A stretch of 64,000 nt of DNA from Paragonimus westermani. Its lineage: Eukaryota > Platyhelminthes > Trematoda > Plagiorchiida > Troglotrematidae. The DNA lies in the NCBI GenBank assembly GCA_008508345.1, contig QNGE01000945.1, positions 1-64,000 of the forward strand, in the 5' to 3' direction. Made by a program: the position numbers and the translations under genes. The notes beneath the pieces were generated by a model, which searched no databases, was not told where the DNA came from, and saw nothing but the letters and a program-made list of their open reading frames with translations. Positions 25,101-33,424 of the stretch are shown in pieces. Position 1 is the stretch's first letter. Each line of letters starts with the position of its first letter.

Positions 25101-28100
25101 CAAGCAACCCAGTCCTCCTCTCTAGGTATCTTTTCATAACCAGTTAACATTCAACGTCATTCCACTGTCGCTCATCTGCAGATGAGACAATGCACAGAGA
25201 CCCAATTGTTCTCTTCCAGCTAGATCCCATCGGCGTGATAATCATACGATTTCAATGTCCATCCCTAAAATTCTTGTTGACCGAGCGGTTCCTTGTATAC
25301 ACCGAGAATTTCCAATGTTATTTCGTCTCGAACCTTTACGCTGCTAGTGACATTAATAACCGATCGTTAATTTGTTTCAAGCAAGCTAAAAATTTGACCT
25401 GTAACTTACAGTTTCAAATTTGCGCATTGTGATTCTGGACATATTACAAGGGATTTTTCCGTTTCCTTCTGTTTTGTCAACGTAGGTTTTATGCCATGAA
25501 AGTGCTTTTTCTGTTACTGGAACCGCGTAGGGAGCAGGTTCTATCTTCTTGCTTAGGAACAGGTCACAAATCTTGAGCCAGCCCACATTTATGCTTTAAA
25601 TAGTAAACCCCAAGTGGTGCTACTGTGAAATATGTACGTAGGTTACATTACAGTGATAGTCACTCATAGGTACATCATTCGCCTCCTAATACAAAGTATC
25701 CGCTTGTACTCTCTTCACCATTATGCATCGTTAATAGTTACACGTCAAGGCAAATGAATTGTACGAACGTACTTCAGAAATGATACCACCCGGTTTGAAA
25801 CAGAATCCGTCCATGCGTACCATGGTTTCCCAGTTATTACAGCTAGTTTCTGCCGCATGCCGTTTTCTTTGGTCAGCTTTAGGCTATGTTTTAACCGGCG
25901 TGCTGTTACCGTTTGTAACTTAATCCCTATTTCACTTCTGTTGATCCTAAGGCTTTCTAAAACATTTGTGGCATGCAGCAATGTAATCAAAAGCTATTGT
26001 TCGTCACTCAATGATGCGTCCATCTATCACGTCACTGCTTATAGGTTATAAATTCGACCTTCTCTGCTGCCTTCTGTTTTTGGGTATCTTCCGATTCTTG
26101 CCTCCATGTTATTCACCATATCGCATCACAACGAACGTCATAGTGTGTGTAAAGTGAAAACTGACTCACGAGCTTTGTCCTTTCATTACTCTCGATCTTT
26201 TCAAATATACCTTACGTGGCCTATAACCTTGGCTCTTTGTAGCTCAGCGACTGTCATTTGGCTTTTCCAATGTCCAATAGTTTGACGAAGGGAAAAATCT
26301 GATGCCATCAAAGGCGTATTTCCGCTTCTCTGTTTTCCACTAACCGAACTGAATTAAGCCAGTAATAGATACCAAAATCCTAGTTTTGACACTAACAGGG
26401 CTAGCTCCTTCGTAGTTCCCATATTTGTTTCTGTCTATTGAATGTTGGAACTGCTACCGACTCACTTCAGTTAAGAAGGACGCGCAATTTCCAGAACTAG
26501 GTAGAACAGGAGAGCTGAAGCGTTAACTGGTGCCTCAAAGTTTTTTCGAACGATGACGACGTGAGATCGTCGGCAGCCTCGCAGCGTTTAAAGGCCGCCT
26601 CCTGGATTTGAACCGTCTGACAGTAACCAATTCACGTGTGAATGTGCGCGTCACGTAACAATAAACACCTTAGGGTGTAAAATCTGGATACTTTGACTGT
26701 AACGTTGGTTAGTTATCTTCATTGTCTACTTTTAAAATAAGTCAGTTCATGATAGGTTGTTTTCTAACGAATGATAAAATTTAGTTGCATACGCTTTTGA
26801 ACTTCATTTCACTATTTCGTCCGGTGTTATTTTGATTCTGATAGACAAAGTAGAATCTTCTGTGGCGTCCAATGTGAATACGAAGCGCTCACCGGACTCT
26901 AAAAATGGCGTGGGCTCTGATGACGGCGGTCCATCTGAAATCAAGCGATCCCGAGCCGAGAAATCCGAACCGGTCGAGTCCACAGTTCCTCCGGCTAGCA
27001 GAGGATACTTTCCTATACAAACTATGACCACCACTGATCAGTTTCGGTTAAAAGCCCGTGAAATGCTTCAGTCTGCTCTAGAGTGTGGAAGTTAGTTAAA
27101 CTTATGCTATTACTTATACATATTACTTCAGCTATTCCCTCAGGTGCGTACGAGAGTGAATTTTTGGCTATCCGAATTGAAAGTGCAATATTCGACATTT
27201 TCAACAGTACCGATTCAAAATACAAACAGCGAGTGAGGACACGCGTGATGAATCTGAGGGATTCCAATAATCCAAATCTGCGGTTGAACGTTTTAATGGG
27301 ACATGTTAATCCTGAAAAGCTCGCTTCCATGACTTCGGAGGTGAGTGACTGTAAGCCATTGGTTCAAATATCGACTGAATGTTGTCAAACCACCCAAGGG
27401 CGTTTGAGGTTGTTGAAGTTAAGATGGACAAATTTGTCAGTTGATATTCATGGTCTATTAGTTTGTTGGTTTTCATTTCTTACGGTATCCTTTTTTATAA
27501 TCAGTCATCCGTTTTGTTCCTATGGATCCCCGATGTTATTTACCTGGACCTTGTTTTACATTTAGTTCTGAACGTGTACGTCACGCTGGTACTTGACATC
27601 AGATGATTTTCGCATTGATTTATGACCCGGATATGTTTACTCATTGGTATCTAACTTAGGAGCTGTTAATTCCCCGATAGGGGATAATATTAATTTGTTT
27701 AGTTTTACTTGTTAACCTATTAAATTGTTTATTGAGTACCAAGTTTCCCAAATTTTTTTGTGCTCGATGGTTGCTTGATTAAGAATTTATGCAGCCTTTC
27801 CATGTGAAGGTGGGTCCTTGAACGAGATTAGTACGTTCAATTCAGATTACCTTCATCATTTATTCCAGGCCAAATTAACTTAGATCACCGGGGCGTGAAT
27901 TCAAAGTCATACGCTCTGTAGGTGGTTTTTTCAGCTCATGTTCGGTGTTCTGGCCACTCGCATCGACTGTTAGCGCGTGTTGATGGTAATCTACGTGAAT
28001 ATAATCTAAGCCACTTTTGGAATATCAGTTTTAAAGTGATTTCTGGAAATCTGTAACGCTCGTTCCGCAGTGTATAGGAAATTCATGTTGAATACAAGTT

Positions 28101-31100
28101 ACGAGTAGTTTTTAATCCGAACAGGTTAGTTCAGTCGCACCGTTTCACGAAGACGTTAGGACGGTATGCGTTGGTTTGTACAAAGTTTTCGACCGTTCTC
28201 ATCCTGCTGATGCAGTCACTCCCGTTGTTGTTTTCAAGTCCTTGCGTCAGCTCCGTTATCTACCCATAGAGCATTCGCTAATTTATTCTCTTACTGCCAT
28301 GAACTAAACTGGTTTTTTTCTATCCATTTTTCATCCGAATCGATATATGTATGTGCATGTAATATATCATTATATAATATATATATACATATATACTATG
28401 GGAGCATGATTAACTTGTCTTCGTTTCTTCCGTAGGAAATGGCGAGCAAAGAAATGAAGGATCTCCGTGAAAAATACACCAAAGAAACTATCGAGGATCA
28501 CCAAATGGCTGTAACCGGTGGAACAGAGACGGATCTACTCACATGCGGAAAGTGTAAACAGAGCAAGTGCACATACAATCAGGCAAGTGGGCCTCCGCTA
28601 TCTCCCATCGGGCACTCCACCCCATCACTTTGTTGCCAGTTTCAATTCTTTTCTGAGTCTAGATGTCGTCGCTCTCTTTTATCAGCAAGCGGGGTGGTTA
28701 ACGTGTATCACATGGCTGGTCAGTTCGTTGTTGCGTTATGTATTGTTTACACAAGACGCACGCTTGTGCATGCGGTTTTCTGGTTTCCTTGTGCAACACC
28801 TGAGACTGAAGCGAATGTGTGTATGTACCTGTGTATGTACCGAAACCAGCTCGTTCGATGTCCTTTGCTTCGTCAACTCTCTCTCTCTATCTCGAATACT
28901 CTGTGACCGATGTCCGTTCACATCACTTCTCTGATGTTGTAGCTTTGTGTTGTGCATTTTGACCACGAACGGTACTGCACGTGTCGCGGAATGAACGGCG
29001 TTGCTAACGCGTGGCTTGACAAGAGTCGAACACGCTGAAACTAAAGAACAGTTCCCAAAGTCAAGATCAGGAGATCCGTGGGACTATTGGTGATCTGTAT
29101 ATGCACTGTGCGGGATGTGCCAACAGAACGACTAGCGATGCACAGCTGCTGACGGATGTGGATACACGTCAGTCGTGCAAAATATTGTGCGGTAATACAT
29201 TCTCACTTAGCTTGTATGGATGTAAGCTATTTCTCACTCCTGACGTCAGCGTAACAACAGACGAATATGTGTACTACACAGTTGCGTTTTCCAGTAGAAA
29301 TGCTGTGTATGATACCTCAATTTGATAGATTGGAGTTATGTATCATGTGTAATGGCCAAGGCGAAGTATTCAGCTTCCGTTTCAGCAGACCTTTGTTTCC
29401 ATATAGCAGATGGGCTAAGCACAATCAGCTGTAATTACATAGAGCACAGTTGCTGTTTTGTCTCTCGGTTATCACATTTGGAGCGGGTTGTTAACATCCA
29501 TCCCTCACATGACATAGTGCTGCGCATGGTGCCGGACGTTTCGTAATGTAAGAACTGAGACTGATTGTGAGGCTAAGTAATCAAACAGAGACGTTCTGAG
29601 CATCAGCCTCGTGCCATTGTTACTGTTCTATCTCAATCTACTGCCTGATTTTGTTTTGGCAAAATACTAGCGCATCCTTATACACTCTAACTGAAGTTAC
29701 ATGTTGACTTGGTTTGTTTTAGTGCCATGCTTTGTCTTTGACAGCCTGTTTTAACAGCCCCAACTTTCATGATGATGGCAGAGTTCCATACTTAGTGTGT
29801 TAAACTGGAAATAAATGGGTTTCATTGCGATCTGTTTCTGGAATCCGATTTTGAACTCGTTTGACTCAACGGAGCACACATGTGAATGCATAAACCAGGT
29901 TAATCAAAATTGCATTTCCAGAAAGGCTCAAATGTGAACAGGCATGAAGCACGGATTGTCTTATTGTTTGTACCGGTAGATATAGTTTGGCTGTCTGGAC
30001 GTTTCTTTTTTTCACTGGTTTTTACAACCAGATACTTTGTTGTTGTTACTTTTTATTCAAACAAGACGAGAACTTTGTTCTGTTTGGTAGTTTTGAGGAA
30101 AACAGTAAAACTCACATCTTCAGAGGTTGGTATTACTGCAGGAGTACAATTTCCAGGTGATTAATTTACCGAACTTCATAAACTCTGGCATCGCGCTGAA
30201 GGTCCAGTTGTCTACGGTCCATCCCACAGTATCCTTGTTAATGTTGAATCTTCATCATCTTCACCTTTTTGATGTTCATGTGATGGATGAAATGGTTAAT
30301 CAAGGGGCTAGAAATGCGCAGTCGATGATCCGACAGTGAAAATGTCCCACCCGCACCGATGAGATGTCTGGTGGACAACATCAACGCGGTACAGTTCGGT
30401 AACACAGTCCTACCGCGCGCGATCCCTTTACATCTGAGCTGTATTCAGTTCCAACAGTGACAGGAAAAACAAACAAATTGGCTTTTGGATTCGATGCGAA
30501 AGACCAACATTTGGGTTTTCATCTAATGATTTGTTTTCTGTGTTTGATCATCGGGCTAATCGTGACACAGTGATTATGAAAACAGTAACCGAGATGAGTA
30601 GTATAACCGGCCAGTGGAGAATGTCGAATGCGTTTTGTTGTCAGTTGTACAATCGTTCTTCCAGAACGTGAGTTCGGCTGATTGTGGGCCAGAGGAGCTC
30701 AAGGGTTTTCCTGAATTTGTTAGCGTAGAGGTCGGGGTTGCTCAGTTTTATACGAATGGCTTCGGGAACTGCCGACATTTGGAGTCATCTCTTTTGGATC
30801 GATTTCATGGTGTCCGGTAAAACATCTGGAACACATTTTATTAACAAACCAAATGAGCAACAACCACTTGAAATGGCTTTATTCACACCACTGTCTAACT
30901 ACGTAGGATGACATTCGGGTATTCTGCTAGCCGTTGCCTTGTAGTGCGACCATTGAGTGATGCTCAACACGTGCAAACAAATGAGTACGCGTCGAAGCTT
31001 GTTTTAGAAGATGGTAATTTGCCATTGAGCTGTGACATGACCGTGGGGTTTGAACGAAAGCCTACGCACAATTGGACCACAGGAAAGTTTGTTTCTATTG

Positions 31101-31639
31101 ATTATTTGAGCTTTTTTTTTTACGATAAATTAGGGCGAAGGATCTCTCTCTATCCGTATCTCCTATAAGGTTTGCTTTTTCTTCATAGTTGTATGGCAGT
31201 TAAGCATTAATATGAACCACTGATGTATTGCTGTCTATGATGATGATAAGGCTCTCTCTTGAAAGTGGGATTAGTAAATGCGCGTTTTTTTTNATTAATA
31301 TGAACCACTGATGTATTGCTGTCTATGATGATGATAAGGCTCTCTCTTGAAAGTGGGATTAGTAAATGCGCGTTTTTTTTCGCGAAGGGCGGTTTGGATT
31401 TCATTTTGACGTTCTTCATCGTTTTCTAGATAAAACGCATCTGATAACCATCCTGCACGAACACGTCGTATGGAAATGTGGTTCCGCATGTAAAGTGACA
31501 CTGTTACATATAGGTAATTTGGTAGATTGGATAGTTTAGAAGATACCCACGTACGAAAAAACTGGACTTCGGCTGTATTTGAACCTGTGACAGAAACAGT
31601 ATGCCCAGACGCGGCAATTGCTCTACTAGCTGGGCTACG

Positions 31640-31677
<38 letters not shown>

Positions 31678-33329
31678 GTCAGTAGCACAATTTCGGTGCT
31701 CATATTATCAGTAATATTATTTTTGTTATCAGTGATGCACTTTCAATGCTCATGTTTTCCTATCCTTTCGAATTCTTCTCATTCATTCTTTTAGTTTATT
31801 AGCAATGTTTCTGATGTGTACTTCTGTGTGTACCAGCTCAGGACTAGTATGTCTACGTGTGTATTGGCATGTTCGAGGCTGTGCAGTTTGAATCCTTGGT
31901 ATGAGGATCAATTTCTGTTTGACCACTTTTATGTGGGTGCAGTTGCTCTTGCACCTGTTTCTGTCAGACGTGGTCGACATACACCTAGTCATCCGAGATG
32001 TGGTTGACTACATGGGTTTGGTAGTTAGTGCTCCCTTCCACGGTCTGTAATCAATAGTCGGTTTCGACTAGTCATGCACTTAGTGGAATCCCATCACACT
32101 CGTGTGTCTATGAGCATATTGGCAGAGACAAGTCACATTGGATTAGGTTTTGTATCTGGTGTCTGGTCATATCGCTTTCATATACATACTAGTGTTCAAC
32201 AGTAAAACGCCGCTGTAACTACGATTTCTGGGATAGCCCGATGCTCATATAAAGGGCCACAGACAACAACGGAGCAAAACACGACGCCACTAATGAAAGG
32301 AAATCATTATCCTCTAATAGTCTGTTTATCGTGGTAGGCCGTGTGACTCATACGCCGTATCCACTTACTACGGATCATTCTTAAAAGTTGATAAGTCTGG
32401 AGCGGATTTTTTTGAGTTTGGCACATCGTGCCAGTTGGATATCATACTTGTCCCTTGTATTTAAGAGTATAAATGTGGGATCTGATTTTGCAATGAAGTG
32501 ATCGTTTTGCAGACCTGTTGTAGTGGATCACACGGACAAAAGTGGAGATCCCTATGTCAGGTAAAGGGGATATTGTCTATCATGAATAGCACGACTTGTT
32601 GGAAATTTGGTGAATTTCATGAGTTATAGTAAAATAACCGTCTCAGCAATTAATTTGATGATTCCGTTTCAATGTTGCTCTACTACAATTGATGGTTTGT
32701 GTCGTATTGTAGCCCCCTGAACGTGCTTTTGTATTTTCGTCATGTATTGGAATCGCTTAGATTTTTCAAAAATCTTTTCCTACCCCAACCGTCTTCAGGT
32801 TCAAACTCGTAGTGCCGACGAACCGATGACCACCTTCGTCTACTGCAATCATTGTGGTCACCGGTGGAAGGTAGGTTGGCGATGGACGGGGATGCGACTG
32901 TGTTTTGTGCAGTCTGTTGTTCAGATGCTTGCAATAAACATGTTCATATCGAAATGTTTCGTTTGTTCACTCATTACTTTGTCTTCCCGGGGGGTGTCCT
33001 AGGCCGATGGGATGAGCTCGTGTTAAGTGAAATCCTAACTACATCTGCTACTCATCGAAAAGTCTAGACTGGAAAGCTGGTTTTAAATGCTGGTAGATTT
33101 GAGTGAATCCATCTCTGTATGTTTTCATTCCGTGGTGGATGACATAAAGTTACTGTGATTTACACATCAAATTTGATGGTCCAAATCTTGAATCAAAATG
33201 ATCAACCGATCAACTATAAATAATTCACCATCAGTTCTTAAGTAGTATGGTTCATACGAACAGTTTGCACACCGGGTTCAGTTCTGTCCCTTCTGTGCTC
33301 CTTGCGTTTGTCACAACTTCAATTTCTGA
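16067..33329 (+). CDS. Transcription elongation factor TFIIS (TCEA family), 6-7 exons
   Basis: TFIIS binds stalled, backtracked RNA polymerase II in the nucleus and stimulates cleavage of the nascent transcript. Exons: 16067-16126, 16163-16340, 26845-27090, 27144-27340, 28436-28582, 32799-32870, and a proposed terminal exon 33282-33329. The first six total 900 nt, or 300 codons, and every junction is phase-consistent (0,1,1,0,0,0). Human TCEA1 is about 301 residues. Domains: N-terminal LW/TFIIS-N domain 1-79; acidic and serine-rich linker from about 81; central polymerase-binding domain from about 140 to 245; zinc ribbon 264-295 with Cys264, Cys267, Cys292 and Cys295 in the family spacing C-x2-C-x24-C-x2-C. 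The catalytic acidic pair is Asp283-Glu284 (motif [10 protein letters not shown]). Introns range from 36 bp to 10.5 kb; intron 2 carries LINEs. The start is the first ATG with family-like sequence ([14 protein letters not shown]). Confidence 0.93.
16163..16340 (+). CDS. TFIIS exon 2 (LW domain)
   Basis: Starts after acceptor TTTCCAG only 36 bp after exon 1. It encodes 59 residues of the four-helix N-terminal domain: a leucine-rich helix ([10 protein letters not shown]), then [11 protein letters not shown], then NKIRKES, and [14 protein letters not shown], which has the diagnostic conserved Trp and Leu. It ends CCAG|GTTAGA in phase 1. Confidence 0.93.
16341..16970. other. TFIIS intron 2, proximal part
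   Basis: First part of the 10.5-kb intron (16341-26844). No transposon motif, repeat or further exon recognised before the CR1 relic that begins at 16971. Confidence 0.4.
16971..18110 (+). mobile_element. CR1-like LINE reverse transcriptase relic in TFIIS intron 2
   Basis: A second CR1-type polymerase, independent of the one at 14.3 kb. Blocks in order on the + strand, in shifting frames: [21 protein letters not shown] (16978 frame) and [22 protein letters not shown] near 17390-17440 (family [17 protein letters not shown]); then ASDVKLPG with [14 protein letters not shown] and NVRKCK (17470-17580; family ADD-x-K, then L-x-x-D-L-x-x-I-x-x-W and N-x-x-K). Near 17730-17830 is [11 protein letters not shown] plus DVQLAQRM (family YLEY-x-x-x-x-W-x-P, then D-x-x-x-L-E-R-V-Q). 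Many stops and frame changes; both ends undefined. A short imperfect tandem of ATCAAGGAT-like units lies at 17003-17036. Confidence 0.75.
18111..20650. other. TFIIS intron 2, middle part; no gene recognised
   Basis: Open frames such as 19859-20242 (-) occur but show no motif that can be defended. The last few hundred bases may belong to the 5' part of the RTE element that follows. No RNA gene or tandem repeat was seen. Confidence 0.35.
22485..22499 (+). repeat. Target-site duplication, left copy
   Basis: CAACTACCGTATTTC is identical to 22658-22672 and flanks the tRNA-SINE. It is RTE coding sequence duplicated on insertion. Confidence 0.9.
22500..22657 (-). mobile_element. tRNA-derived SINE inserted in the RTE LINE
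   Basis: Read on the - strand, a tRNA-like head begins GGCTTCATAGCTCAGCTGG and continues with TAGAGCGC, giving a good pol III A box. It ends with a B-box-like GGTACGAATCC inside a T arm (CTGG/CCAG stem). Terminal GGCTTC and GAAGCC pair like an acceptor stem. The anticodon arm is not tRNA-like, so this is not a functional tRNA gene. An unrelated tail of about 60 bp follows. A perfect 15-bp target-site duplication bounds the insertion. Removing it and one duplicate brings adjacent RTE polymerase segments back together, so it inserted after the RTE. Confidence 0.88.
22658..22672 (+). repeat. Target-site duplication, right copy
   Basis: Second copy of the 15-bp CAACTACCGTATTTC sequence at the head side of the SINE. 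Confidence 0.9.
24131..26844. other. TFIIS intron 2, distal part; no gene recognised
   Basis: AT-rich with short overlapping open frames on both strands and no defended motif. It ends in a pyrimidine-containing tract and TAG acceptor at 26842-26844. Confidence 0.4.
26845..27090 (+). CDS. TFIIS exon 3 (linker and start of central domain)
   Basis: Enters in phase 1 and encodes residues 80-162. A hydrophilic Ser/Pro/Lys/Glu-rich linker contains a basic patch (EIKRSRAEK), then [18 protein letters not shown] starts the central domain. It ends GTGTGGAA|GTTAGT in phase 1. Confidence 0.92.
27144..27340 (+). CDS. TFIIS exon 4 (central domain)
   Basis: Follows a 53-bp intron with acceptor CCCTCAG. 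It encodes the core of the polymerase-binding domain, including [26 protein letters not shown] and KLASMTSE, all strongly characteristic of TFIIS. It ends GGAG|GTGAGT in phase 0. Confidence 0.95.
27341..28435. other. TFIIS intron 4
   Basis: A GT-AG intron with no gene recognised. It includes an alternating AT stretch at about 28362-28398 shortly before the acceptor. Confidence 0.8.
28362..28398. repeat. Imperfect AT microsatellite
   Basis: Interrupted TA/ATAC dinucleotide tract inside TFIIS intron 4, about 40 bp before the exon 5 acceptor. Confidence 0.7.
28436..28582 (+). CDS. TFIIS exon 5 (end of central domain, first zinc cysteines)
   Basis: Forty-nine codons beginning [10 protein letters not shown], with [19 protein letters not shown] carrying Cys264 and Cys267 of the zinc ribbon. 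The exon ends CAATCAG and is followed by GCAAGT, a non-canonical GC donor; exon 6 continues in phase 0 exactly where the family sequence continues. Confidence 0.95.
28583..31161. other. TFIIS intron 5, first part
   Basis: Begins with the GC donor. Several open frames run through it (for example the read-through after exon 5 to 28906) but no second gene is recognised. AT-rich and without clear repeats until 31162. Confidence 0.5.
31162..31251 (+). repeat. Fragment of the RTE LINE 3' untranslated region
   Basis: Aligns with 23944-24031 in the same orientation. Shared blocks include CCTATA-AAGGTT, GGCAGTTAA, ACCACT-ATGTATTGCTGTC and ATGAT. It is probably a strongly 5'-truncated second copy of the same LINE family. 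Confidence 0.7.
31206..31380. repeat. Perfect 87-bp direct repeat around a single N
   Basis: Positions 31206-31292 and 31294-31380 are identical, each ending in eight T residues, and are separated by one N at 31293. The unit begins inside the LINE 3' UTR fragment. The exact identity and the N suggest two sequence ends that overlap but were joined instead of merged. Confidence 0.9.
31545..31640 (-). mobile_element. tRNA-derived SINE, second copy
   Basis: Related to the SINE at 22500-22657 and also on the - strand. Recognisable parts are GTAGCCCAGCTAGTAGAGC (A box), ATTGCCGCGT, and GGTTCAAATAC (B box), then GCCGAAGTCC. It is more diverged. The head side abuts a (TA)n tract. No target-site duplication was found. 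Confidence 0.75.
31641..31674. repeat. (AT)n microsatellite
   Basis: Uninterrupted alternating AT run of about 34 bp directly next to the tRNA-like head of the SINE. Confidence 0.95.
31675..32798. other. TFIIS intron 5, last part
   Basis: No gene recognised. The intron ends with a pyrimidine-rich tract and GTCTTCAG acceptor at 32798. Confidence 0.6.
32799..32870 (+). CDS. TFIIS exon 6 (zinc ribbon, catalytic acidic pair)
   Basis: Twenty-four codons: [13 protein letters not shown] with the catalytic Asp-Glu loop, then CNHC and GHRWK. It ends GGAAG|GTAGGT in phase 0. Known TFIIS proteins usually end two residues later, so a short last exon is expected. Reading on without splicing would add 44 unrelated residues to a stop at 33002. 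Confidence 0.93.
33282..33329 (+). CDS. Proposed TFIIS terminal exon
   Basis: After an AG at 33280-33281 the sequence reads Phe-Cys, the two residues with which many TFIIS proteins end, and then continues for 13 more codons to TGA. An AATAAA signal lies 90 bp after the stop. The polypyrimidine tract before the acceptor is weak, and the extra residues after Phe-Cys are unusual. The alternatives are another small exon (an acceptor near 33560 would give only three codons) or read-through from exon 6. Confidence 0.45.
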   Translation, partial: FCPFCAPCVCHNFNF

Positions 33330-33418
33330 AAGCTAGTCTCAGTATAAAACCCCTCTGTTGTGTGAAGTGGATCTATGATTTCGGTTTTCATTGCAAAACG
33401 ATATTTCACCAGTAATTG

Positions 33419-33424
33419 AATAAA
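33419..33424 (+). terminator. Candidate polyadenylation signal for TFIIS
   Basis: AATAAA 90 bp downstream of the proposed TFIIS stop codon. Another AATAAA at about 32932 lies before the proposed last exon. Confidence 0.45.

Noticed and set aside
31207..31501. Repeated protein in two overlapping - strand open frames
   Set aside because: The apparent repetition comes from the 87-bp duplication around the N and is probably an assembly artefact.
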